The notes under the pieces: generated by a model | The model's input: only the letters and a program-made list of their open reading frames with translations | Told to the model about the DNA's origin: nothing | The model's database searches: none | Part shown: positions 1 to 5,743 of the stretch, in pieces | Layout: each line of letters opens with the position of its first letter | Numbering within the stretch: the stretch's first letter is position 1 | Translations under genes and position numbers: made by a program | Assembly: GCA_964560565.1 (NCBI GenBank) | Contig: CAZLMF010000056.1 | Coordinates: forward strand, 1-9,970 | DNA: 9,970 bases | Source of the DNA: CAZLMF01 sp964560565 | GTDB taxonomy: Bacteria; Bacillota; Clostridia; Oscillospirales; Ruminococcaceae | Direction of reading: 5' to 3'

Positions 1-50
1 CGCAAACTGATTTCGAGTCAGCCCCGTTATGACCACTTCGATACCGCTCC
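1..50 (-). tRNA. tRNA-Ser (anticodon CGA), 3' part cut off by the window edge
   Basis: Read on the minus strand, the gene starts at position 50 with acceptor strand GGAGCGG, followed by the D-arm sequence TATCGAAGTGGTCATAACGG typical of clostridial serine tRNAs. The anticodon stem is GCTGA/TCAGT with loop CTCGAAA, which places anticodon CGA at positions 15-13 (reads UCG codons). The variable arm, T arm and 3' end lie beyond position 1, so only about the first half is present. A consensus promoter lies about 43 bp upstream (93-121). The identity rests on the anticodon loop and D arm; the partner strand of the acceptor stem cannot be checked here. Confidence 0.93.
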
Positions 51-92
51 ATATTAAGTTTACGAACTTACGACATAAATAGCGTAATATTC

Positions 93-121
93 ATTTTATC
101 AAAATAACATAGGAATGTCAA
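93..121 (-). promoter_or_regulatory. Sigma-A type promoter of the tRNA-Ser gene
   Basis: On the minus strand there is a perfect -35 TTGACA (121-116), a 17-bp spacer, and -10 TAAAAT (98-93, five of six consensus bases). Transcription would start near 86, giving a leader of roughly 35 nt before the mature tRNA 5' end at 50. Strong consensus match and position make this convincing, although it has not been tested. Confidence 0.8.
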
Positions 122-154
122 TTATAATAGTTTGGTATTTCCTTGAATAAATCT

Positions 155-180
155 AAAAAAGAGGGCGCATATAGCGCCCT
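155..180 (-). terminator. Rho-independent terminator after the DUF3298-type gene
   Basis: A perfect 7-bp GC-rich stem AGGGCGC/GCGCCCT (162-168 with 174-180) closes a 5-nt loop. On the minus strand it is followed by C and six T (160-155). It sits 33 bp after the stop codon of the upstream gene and before the tRNA promoter, so it separates the two transcription units. Confidence 0.88.
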
Positions 181-212
181 TGAACATACATAAATTAAAC
201 TGCATTCCTATA

Positions 213-908
213 CTACATCAAATTAACCGAAATCCCTAAGTTTTCGTAGGGTATTACAAAGACCACTATCCCCGTCGAATATGGCGCAATATCATATTGC
301 TGATAATATATCGCCACTCCCTGGGGGGTTAAGAAGAAGGAACAGGGGTTAAATGTGCGAACTATTAAATCTCGGTAGTTATCGAAGTAGATGTTTGGGT
401 TTTGCGCCATGTTTGCACTTGCTTGCTCAAGTATGTAGTTTATCATGGTGCGACGGTAGTCGTCGTTGTAGTTATACAGATTGCTAAGCGTCAGGCTTCG
501 GCCTGTAAATAGACTCCATGTGCAGGATGAGCGGACTGTATTCCCGTGAGCACCCCCTGTGTATTCGTAGCGGTCAAAGTACATACTAAGCAGCCCGTTA
601 GAATTGAGCGTTACCTCATATTGCATATATGCTTCATAGGGGTTAAAGGGGAAATTGTTTTCCTGTGCATTTAGGTATTGCTCCACTGCTTGTGGATAAA
701 GTCTGTTTACTGCGTAGTTAAAAAATGCGTTTGCCAAAGCAAGGCAGGTGGCGTTTATTCTGTCCTGTACCCTGCGTGCATGGCGTGAACAGCCTACACA
801 GCATTCGGGATATGATATATCAATTTGTACAACAACAATTGAATTATATGTAAGCTCACGTCTTAGCTGAATACGGGAAATATCCGCCGATAAATTGCAA
901 TTACTCAT
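213..908 (-). CDS. DUF4163/DUF3298-type (PdaC/RsiV C-terminal-like) protein, cytoplasmic and cysteine-rich
   Basis: The 231-residue product carries the hallmark of the DUF4163/DUF3298 module found in PdaC-type deacetylases and in the extracellular part of RsiV: YTGGAHG (residues 116-122), a following 'TGRSLTLSNLY' segment, and a C-terminal 'DIAPYSTGIVVFVIPY' block (206-221). Unlike RsiV and PdaC, no signal peptide, lipobox or membrane helix is visible and no catalytic NodB domain is attached, so this is a stand-alone and apparently cytoplasmic version. It has seven cysteines, including a CCVGC cluster (36-40). I chose the ATG at 908 because AGAGGTG (921-915) lies 6 bases before it; an in-frame ATG at 938 lacks such a site. 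A weak promoter is at 971-999 and a terminator follows at 155-180, so it looks monocistronic. The function of stand-alone members is unknown to me. Confidence 0.85.
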   Translation of the reverse strand: MSNCNLSADISRIQLRRELTYNSIVVVQIDISYPECCVGCSRHARRVQDRINATCLALANAFFNYAVNRLYPQAVEQYLNAQENNFPFNPYEAYMQYEVTLNSNGLLSMYFDRYEYTGGAHGNTVRSSCTWSLFTGRSLTLSNLYNYNDDYRRTMINYILEQASANMAQNPNIYFDNYRDLIVRTFNPCSFFLTPQGVAIYYQQYDIAPYSTGIVVFVIPYENLGISVNLM

Positions 909-970
909 TTCATTCACCTCTTGTGCCATTCTATGCAAGGGGTGTGATGGATGTTATTACTTGAGTAAAG

Positions 971-999
971 ATTAAGTTGAAATGGTGACGGGTTTTCAA
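971..999 (-). promoter_or_regulatory. Possible promoter of the DUF3298-type gene
   Basis: On the minus strand TTGAAA (999-994) and CTTAAT (976-971) are separated by 17 bp, each matching four or five consensus positions. The position, about 65 bp upstream of the chosen start codon and within the gap between two genes, fits. The match is modest, so transcription could also come through from the nuclease gene; I see no clear terminator after that gene. Confidence 0.35.
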
Positions 1000-1034
1000 C
1001 CCAACTCACATTGCTTGCAATTAGGTAATTCGTT

Positions 1035-1787
1035 TTAAGTGAGTAGTAAACAAGCTGTTAAAATAGCATGATCTGGAAATCCATGTTCTATTTTATTGCC
1101 GATTTTATGTTCGTTTTGCACTAACATACCCAGGTACAATTCATCATTATTTCTCACATAATCCCAAGAATAATTGCTAGTTACTTCTAGACTTTTACTG
1201 TGAATAACCAAATCGTTTTTTATCTTTGCTCCCCCATAGTTAATAGCGTTCTGATATAAAGAAATGCCCCATGATTTTTGCTCTCCGTATGTTTCCTGTA
1301 AAACGAAATTTTCTGCAAAGAGCTCTTTGATTATATGAAAATTATAAAAAGATAATTGACTTATTTCTCCCGAGGAAGTATATTGATACTTGCCTTTCAC
1401 CTTTTCATAAGTAATTGATGCATCACCTTTCAACTGGCCACAGTTAAAATCCCCCACAATAATAGTATTATCAATCATATCTTGTTGTGATTTTATAAAA
1501 CTTACGAGCTTATCACATTGTCTGAACTGNNNNNNNNNNNNNNNNNNNNNNNNNNNNNNNNNNNNNNNNNNNNNNNNNNNNNNNNNNNNNNNNNNNNNNN
1601 NNNNNNNNNNNNNNNNNNNNNNNNNNNNNGCTTGATGAATTAAACTTTCAAGATCATCGTTTAAAACCACTTCATCAAATACAATGACATCAAACCCACT
1701 GATGTAGTCTGAAATAAATGGGGCGGGATGAGTTGCCTCATCCGCGCCAAAATTTAAATTCCAGTTTAATATTTCTAATTTTTTCAT
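1035..1787 (-). CDS. Endonuclease/exonuclease/phosphatase (DNase I-fold) family protein, interrupted by an assembly gap
   Basis: Both ends show the EEP superfamily pattern of metal-dependent phosphodiesterases (DNase I, exonuclease III, sphingomyelinase-like enzymes). The N-terminus has 'LNWNLNFG' with the early metal/phosphate Asn, then 'DVIVFDEVV' with the metal-binding Glu (E39). After the gap come 'IIVGDFNCG' (GDFN at 1454-1443), 'NDLVIHSK', and a C-terminal 'FPDHAI' (Asp-His at 1073-1068), the catalytic His pair. The central part is lost in 100 N, and the unbroken frame across a placeholder gap proves nothing about true length. No signal peptide is visible, so a cytoplasmic enzyme is expected; the substrate (DNA, RNA, nucleotide or lipid phosphate) cannot be told. 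AAGGAGAG precedes the ATG at 1787. The gene starts 17 bp after the stop of the 155-residue gene, so the two are probably co-transcribed. Confidence 0.85.
   Translation of the reverse strand: MKKLEILNWNLNFGADEATHPAPFISDYISGFDVIVFDEVVLNDDLESLIHQXXXXXXXXXXXXXXXXXXXXXXXXXXXXXXXXXXQFRQCDKLVSFIKSQQDMIDNTIIVGDFNCGQLKGDASITYEKVKGKYQYTSSGEISQLSFYNFHIIKELFAENFVLQETYGEQKSWGISLYQNAINYGGAKIKNDLVIHSKSLEVTSNYSWDYVRNNDELYLGMLVQNEHKIGNKIEHGFPDHAILTACLLLT
1530..1629. other. Assembly gap (100 N) inside the nuclease gene
   Basis: Exactly 100 N, the usual scaffold placeholder. The flanks encode the N-terminal and C-terminal parts of one EEP-type protein, which supports the join. In this fold the stretch between the Glu motif and the GDFN motif is usually longer than what is visible plus 33 residues, so the true gap may be larger than 100 bp. 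Confidence 0.95.
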
Positions 1788-1804
1788 AGTATACTCTCCT
1801 TTTT

Positions 1805-2272
1805 TTAGCTTATACGCACTAATACGTTGTAATCATTGGCAGGGCCTCTAAACCCACCTAGAAATACATCGCCTGCTTCTGATAAATCTTGGTTATCGAG
1901 ATTAATAACATAGGAAGTTATGTAATCATCTACCAGACGCTCATACTTCCATTCGTCTTCTCCTCGCTCATTTGACACATAAAGCAAGGTGAAAAAGTGA
2001 TACAACCGATTATTGAGCGCCAAAGCACTCTCGATTGCGTGATAAACATACCCGCCCCAATTGCTTTCAAATTTTTTAATAAGCTCTACATATTTGGGGT
2101 CATATTCGATATTATCTATGCTGCCGATCATGCCGCTACCCGTGATATACGAGTAGTAGATTTTACCTTGTTTTAGGTATTTAATAATATTAGGGTTCAA
2201 ATCGAATTTTTCGCAAATTTCTTCCATCCTGTAAAGGCCCTCTGCTACTTGCCTGTCTTTAAAATTCTTCAT
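1805..2272 (-). CDS. Hypothetical protein, 155 residues, upstream partner of the EEP nuclease
   Basis: I do not recognise a named family. The protein is acidic and probably soluble, with a helical N-terminus (residues 1-36) followed by a mixed segment 'GKIYYSYITGSGMIGSIDNI' (36-55), then 'VYHAIES' and 'LLYVSNE', and a C-terminus rich in Gly and hydrophobic residues. From memory this order of motifs resembles short proteins labelled hypothetical in clostridial accessory regions, but I cannot confirm that. No signal peptide or membrane span is seen. The ATG at 2272 has a strong AAGGAGAG 7 bases upstream, nearly identical to the site of the following nuclease gene. A terminator of the gene behind it (2346-2383) means this pair starts its own transcript; a T/A-rich -10-like TATAAA is visible near 2328, but no convincing -35. 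Confidence 0.8.
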   Translation of the reverse strand: MKNFKDRQVAEGLYRMEEICEKFDLNPNIIKYLKQGKIYYSYITGSGMIGSIDNIEYDPKYVELIKKFESNWGGYVYHAIESALALNNRLYHFFTLLYVSNERGEDEWKYERLVDDYITSYVINLDNQDLSEAGDVFLGGFRGPANDYNVLVRIS

Positions 2273-2345
2273 AACATGCTCTCCTTATAATTTAATTTTC
2301 AAGGTGCTTATCATCAGCTGATATTTATATGATAGCATGCAAAAC

Positions 2346-2383
2346 AATAAAACGTTGCCACAATTCTGTGACAACGTTTTATT
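2346..2383 (-). terminator. Strong rho-independent terminator after the AT-rich HTH-like gene
   Basis: A 16-bp inverted repeat (2346-2361 and 2368-2383) encloses a 6-nt loop. Read on the minus strand all 16 positions pair, one as U-G; read on the plus strand that position becomes an A-C mismatch. This supports the minus-strand direction. The right arm begins 7 bp after the stop codon of the 290-residue gene, and a T-rich tail (TTTTATTGTTTT) follows. Confidence 0.85.
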
Positions 2384-2390
2384 CTGATAA

Positions 2391-3263
2391 TTATTTAAAT
2401 TCTTTTTCAAACAATATTGTTAAAGTGTTTATTAACTCATTTTGAAACAATCTTTCTTTTGAGAACTTGAAATTATTCTTTTCATTTTCACAATTAAAAC
2501 TCTCAAAGTACCTTTTCTTCTGCTCTAATTCTTCTTCATTGGGTATAAACCTAAAACTTACAACTTTGTTTTCACCATTTAAATTACATTTGTATTTGCG
2601 ATTGCAAATCTTTTCGAACAAAGCAGTATTCGACTCCATAATCTCAAACACTGAATCGAAATATTTTAAAGCGGGATTTATATCCAACCAAGAATCAACA
2701 ACACCCGGAAGTTCATAGCTTTTCACAAAAATCCTTACATCATTAACAATAGTATTCAATTTGGTTCTGGTTTCATCTTTTTCAAATAAAAACAAACAAT
2801 CAATTTCGCGTTGAACCTCATCAATCAAGCCACTAAAGTATTCTTCCTCTTTTTCTTTTTCAATCTTTCTGTCAGGAACTTTATTAAAGCAATCACTTGC
2901 ATCATACATAAACAATATTTCATACAATAATTTATATACTTTGCTTAATTTTTCATCTAGCTCTATACTTTTGAATTTATGTAAGAATGCATACTCATTA
3001 CCGCATAGTTTTTTGCCGAGAAGTTTGCAGTCTTCGATATTTGCAGGAGTTCTTTTTTCACTTTTATTTCTATACTTCCTGATACTACTAGGTTGTATAT
3101 GATGATTCATTTGTATTTTTACATATAATTGTTCAAGTGTGCATTTTTCAGTCTTACAATAGTTCAAAACCCCTTCATCAAAACTCAAATGATCAAAAAA
3201 ATAAATACTGTCTGTCCCTGTTTCATGGTAACACTTTGTGAAATTAACATATTCTAATGGCAT
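2391..3263 (-). CDS. Hypothetical protein, 290 residues, possible N-terminal helix-turn-helix
   Basis: No named family recognised. Residues about 31-95 read like a divergent Cro/CI-type helix-turn-helix: 'TLEQLYVKI' as a second helix, 'QPSSIRKYRNK' as recognition helix, then 'RTPANIEDCKLLGKKL', the pattern in which a Pro starts the next helix. The rest (100-290) is predicted by eye to be mostly helical and highly charged, with clusters such as KIEKEKEEE (133-141). There is no signal peptide or membrane helix. GGAGGT lies 7 bases upstream of the ATG at 3263. The gene is visibly more AT-rich than its neighbours on either side, which suggests separate acquisition. It follows the lipoprotein gene by 62 bp on the same strand with no terminator between, so read-through is possible; its own terminator follows directly. 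A regulator or phage/plasmid-derived protein is possible, but unproven. Confidence 0.78.
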   Translation of the reverse strand: MPLEYVNFTKCYHETGTDSIYFFDHLSFDEGVLNYCKTEKCTLEQLYVKIQMNHHIQPSSIRKYRNKSEKRTPANIEDCKLLGKKLCGNEYAFLHKFKSIELDEKLSKVYKLLYEILFMYDASDCFNKVPDRKIEKEKEEEYFSGLIDEVQREIDCLFLFEKDETRTKLNTIVNDVRIFVKSYELPGVVDSWLDINPALKYFDSVFEIMESNTALFEKICNRKYKCNLNGENKVVSFRFIPNEEELEQKKRYFESFNCENEKNNFKFSKERLFQNELINTLTILFEKEFK

Positions 3264-3325
3264 CTATTACCTCCAGCAAATCTTCCCTAACAACAACCCA
3301 CTTAACCATGACAACAAGCAACCCA

Positions 3326-3934
3326 TCAGCAAACTCCGGAGTATGTCTTTACAGTTGCGTCAGCTTTAAATGATACGGTCATATAGCCGTCGCTGCTATC
3401 AACCCAAAGATATCGTGTTTCGCCGTCCTCGTTCTTGTCCATCAGAAATCCGGGCGTCTTAAATGCGCTTACACAAGCGTCGTAGGTGTTAATTTCGCCA
3501 TTCTCTAATCCGTCAACCGTTGAGAGGTCGGTTTTAGAGTCGGAGAATTCCGCCCTATATTCGTTTTTAACAAAATCCCCTTGGAAAAATGTAACCAAAC
3601 CGCTTACCGTGTTAATCCATACGTTAAGTTCCAAGTCCTTGCCGTTTACTGTGACATTGTAGTAATAATAAGCCTTGTCTATGCTTGTCGGCTCACCTAA
3701 AATGGCGTTGACTTCGCTTTCGGTCATGCCTATTTCCAGTTGGCTGAACTTTTCATACCCGTCGCTTTTAACGCTTGCTCCCGAATCGTCTTGTTTTGAG
3801 GTATCTGACGATATTGAGCTATCCCCCGATTCGCCTTTATTTGAGGTATCCGATGAAGTTGAGCTGTCCGCACCGCAAGCGGCAAGTGAGAGAGTAAGAA
3901 CAAGTGCAAGTGCCAAAGATAGGATTTTTTTCAT
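3326..3934 (-). CDS. Lipoprotein with tandem BamE/BLIP-like units
   Basis: The 202-residue product has a classic lipoprotein signal: MKK, a hydrophobic stretch of about 14 residues and lipobox LAAC with the acylated Cys at 20, so it should be anchored on the outer face of the cytoplasmic membrane. A Ser/Asp/Gly-rich linker (21-58) holds two copies of SSDTS....SG spaced 15 residues apart. Residues 60-120 contain 'GMTESEVNAILGEP' (69-82), the signature of the SmpA/BamE/DUF3862 fold. Residues 148-202 ('YDACVSAFKTPGF...YLWVDSSDGYMTVSFK', excerpt) look like a second degenerate unit, giving a BLIP-like tandem layout. No enzymatic role is implied; such domains usually bind proteins or peptidoglycan-associated partners. 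TGGAGG is 9 bases upstream of the ATG at 3934. A -10-like TATAAA (3978-3973) is seen, but any -35 falls at the gap edge. Confidence 0.85.
   Translation of the reverse strand: MKKILSLALALVLTLSLAACGADSSTSSDTSNKGESGDSSISSDTSKQDDSGASVKSDGYEKFSQLEIGMTESEVNAILGEPTSIDKAYYYYNVTVNGKDLELNVWINTVSGLVTFFQGDFVKNEYRAEFSDSKTDLSTVDGLENGEINTYDACVSAFKTPGFLMDKNEDGETRYLWVDSSDGYMTVSFKADATVKTYSGVC
3780..3869. repeat. Two imperfect 45-bp tandem copies in the lipoprotein linker
   Basis: Copies at 3780-3824 and 3825-3869 share the invariant block TTGAGGTATC (3796 and 3841) and a TTGAGCT.TCC end, with scattered substitutions. The period is a multiple of three, so the repeat duplicates a 15-residue piece of the surface linker without changing frame. 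It probably arose by slippage and could vary in copy number between strains. Confidence 0.8.
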
Positions 3935-3989
3935 TATGGGTTTCCTCCAAAATTATTTTATTTATTCTTTCTTTTATACAGTACTAAAT

Positions 3990-4089
3990 NNNNNNNNNNN
4001 NNNNNNNNNNNNNNNNNNNNNNNNNNNNNNNNNNNNNNNNNNNNNNNNNNNNNNNNNNNNNNNNNNNNNNNNNNNNNNNNNNNNNNNNN
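3990..4089. other. Assembly gap (100 N) between the minus-strand and plus-strand gene blocks
   Basis: Exactly 100 N, taken as a scaffold placeholder of unknown true size. It removes the promoter region and ribosome binding site of the GH43 gene and the -35 region of the lipoprotein gene. The change of coding strand across it means that linkage of the two sides rests only on read pairing or a reference, not on this sequence. Confidence 0.95.
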
Positions 4090-4092
4090 ACA

Positions 4093-5589
4093 ATGAAGTA
4101 TACAAACCCCGTTATCAAAGGCTTTTATGCCGACCCCAGCGTATGTAAATGCGACAAAAGCGGCAAGTACTACCTTGTCACGAGCACAATGCAGTATTTC
4201 CCCGGTGTCCCTTTGCTCGAGAGTGACGACCTTGTAAACTGGACACATATTGGCAATTGCCTCACAAGGCCAAGCCAAATCAAGCTTGAAACAGTCGGTA
4301 GCTCAGGAGGTGTTTTTGCGCCTACAATCAGGTGCAATAACGGCAGATTCTACATGACCACCACAAACAGCACAACCCAAGAGAATTTCTATGTATGGAC
4401 TGACGATATTTACGGCGAATGGTCTGACCCTGTTGATGTTGAGCAGGGAGGGATTGATCCGTCCCTATACTTTGAAGATGGCAAGGCTTTCTTCATGAGC
4501 AATGGCGTTGATGATAACGGCATTGGCGGCATTACTATGTGCGAAATTGACATTGAAACAGGAAAGAAGCTTTCCCCCAGCAAGTCCATTTGGCAGGGTA
4601 CAGGAGGCCGCTATCTTGAAGCGCCCCATCTATACAAGATAAACGGCAGATACCTTCTCCTTGCGGCTGAGGGCGGCACTGAATTCGGACACATGGTGAC
4701 CTACGCAATGTCCGACAACCCATTCGGCCCTTTTACACCCTACCCCAAAAACCCTGTGCTTACTAACCGCGATCGTGGCGGCTTTGAAATACAGGGCATT
4801 GGTCATGGCGACCTTATTGAGGATAGCAACGGAAATTGGTGGCTGCTATGCCTAGGCTTTAGGCAGATTGGGCAGTGGGAGCCCTTCCACCATTTAGGCA
4901 GAGAGGTTTTCCTCACCCCTGTCACCTTTGGTGAGGACGGCTGGTTTACCGCCGGAAACGGTACAACCGAAAAGGAATATGAAACTGATAGAATTGCGGA
5001 TACAGTTGTTCAGCGCAAGCTTGATGATATTACATTTGAGAACACCGATTGGAAAATCAAGTGGTGCCATTTGCGCATACCCAATATGGACAACTACACC
5101 CTAGAGAAAGACAAGGCTATCCTTAGAGGCACGGATATTTCCCTTGATAAGGCTGACTCCCCGACCTTTATAGGCATTCGCCAGCAGGATTTCAAGGCGG
5201 AAATCACGTGCGACGTTAGCATTGACAAGGGCGAGGCTGGTATCACAATCTACATGGACGAAAACCATCATTATGATTTGGCTATAAGACAGACAGACAG
5301 CGGATATGAGGTCATTGAGCGCTTAAACGTAGGGGATATAAAGTCAGTGGAGAAGTCCTATGCAATAAAAATAGGCAGCGCAAAGCTCATTATAAACGCT
5401 GATAACTATGGATATGCATTCTCTCTTTCACAGGGCGGCGAAAAGGTTTACCTAGGCTCAGCGCAGACAAGATATCTTTCCACTGAAGTCGCAACGGGCT
5501 TTACGGGCGTGTTTATAGGCTTATACGCATATGATAAGGACGCCAACAACACTGCCGAATTCTCAAACTTTAGAATTGAGTATAAATAA
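4093..5589 (+). CDS. GH43 family glycoside hydrolase (probable beta-xylosidase / alpha-L-arabinofuranosidase), intracellular
   Basis: The 498-residue protein has the five-bladed beta-propeller pattern of GH43. 'NPVIKGFYADPSVC' holds the general base Asp14, 'GGIDPSLYF' holds the pKa-modulating Asp122, 'RYLEAPHLYK' holds the general acid Glu176, and 'GIGHGDLIE' holds the conserved His238. Residues about 305-498 form a beta-sandwich of the GH43_C2 type seen in beta-xylosidases, ending 'GVFIGLYAYDKDANNTAEFS' (479-498 region). There is no signal peptide, so it should act in the cytoplasm on imported arabino- or xylo-oligosaccharides, releasing sugars from non-reducing ends. Which of the two activities applies cannot be read from sequence alone. 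The ATG lies 4 bp inside the gap edge, so its ribosome site is missing, but family members start at this point relative to the first propeller motif. A terminator follows 12 bp after the stop; no transporter or regulator of sugars is visible beside it. Confidence 0.93.
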   Translation: MKYTNPVIKGFYADPSVCKCDKSGKYYLVTSTMQYFPGVPLLESDDLVNWTHIGNCLTRPSQIKLETVGSSGGVFAPTIRCNNGRFYMTTTNSTTQENFYVWTDDIYGEWSDPVDVEQGGIDPSLYFEDGKAFFMSNGVDDNGIGGITMCEIDIETGKKLSPSKSIWQGTGGRYLEAPHLYKINGRYLLLAAEGGTEFGHMVTYAMSDNPFGPFTPYPKNPVLTNRDRGGFEIQGIGHGDLIEDSNGNWWLLCLGFRQIGQWEPFHHLGREVFLTPVTFGEDGWFTAGNGTTEKEYETDRIADTVVQRKLDDITFENTDWKIKWCHLRIPNMDNYTLEKDKAILRGTDISLDKADSPTFIGIRQQDFKAEITCDVSIDKGEAGITIYMDENHHYDLAIRQTDSGYEVIERLNVGDIKSVEKSYAIKIGSAKLIINADNYGYAFSLSQGGEKVYLGSAQTRYLSTEVATGFTGVFIGLYAYDKDANNTAEFSNFRIEYK

Positions 5590-5601
5590 ACAAGTACAAA
5601 T

Positions 5602-5635
5602 AAAAGTGACCTAGTTATTGCTAGGTCACTTTTTT
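5602..5635 (+). terminator. Rho-independent terminator of the GH43 gene
   Basis: A perfect 13-bp stem (5602-5614 with 5621-5633, core GTGACCTAG/CTAGGTCAC) closes a TTATTG loop and runs into a tract of six T (5630-5635). It begins 12 bp after the GH43 stop codon and insulates the regulator gene downstream. Confidence 0.92.
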
Positions 5636-5668
5636 ACTAGTTTACTAGTTTGCGTACTAGGTATACGC
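5633..5668. repeat. CTAG-rich short repeats upstream of the regulator promoter
   Basis: TTTACTAG occurs twice head to tail (5633-5640 and 5641-5648), followed by a short dyad GCGTA...TACGC (5652-5656 with 5664-5668) about 15 bp upstream of the regulator -35 box. The dyad could be a protein site near the promoter, but the arms are only 5 bp and the repeats may be chance in AT-rich DNA. Confidence 0.4.
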
Positions 5669-5682
5669 TATCCATAACTTAC

Positions 5683-5711
5683 TTGCTTTTCAACATAAGT
5701 AAAGCTATAAT
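5683..5711 (+). promoter_or_regulatory. Sigma-A type promoter of the GntR-RCK_C regulator
   Basis: TTGCTT (5683-5688), a 17-bp spacer and a perfect TATAAT (5706-5711) place a start near 5718 and a leader of about 26 nt. ACTTA/ATAAGT elements at 5677-5681, 5695-5700 and 5714-5719 overlap or flank the promoter. They resemble the half-sites of the dyad at the transporter promoter (6445-6450 and 6459-6464), which suggests autoregulation. Confidence 0.75.
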
Positions 5712-5743
5712 TGACTTATTGATACAATGAAAGGTGATAAGCA

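Noticed and set aside
1..3989. Genomic island integrated at the tRNA-Ser gene
   Set aside because: Elements usually insert at the tRNA 3' end, which lies left of the window; the genes seen here are on the 5' side, and no integrase or direct repeat is visible.
3675..4148. Plus-strand open frame running through the lipoprotein gene and across the second gap
   Set aside because: It is antisense to a well-supported lipoprotein gene, includes 100 N and shows no family features.
3958..4278. Minus-strand open frame opposite the start of the GH43 gene
   Set aside because: It spans the gap placeholder and is a shadow of the GH43 coding frame.
5602..5635. GTGACCTAG/CTAGGTCAC palindrome as a regulator binding site
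   Set aside because: Its stem, loop and T-tract directly behind the GH43 stop are fully explained by a terminator.
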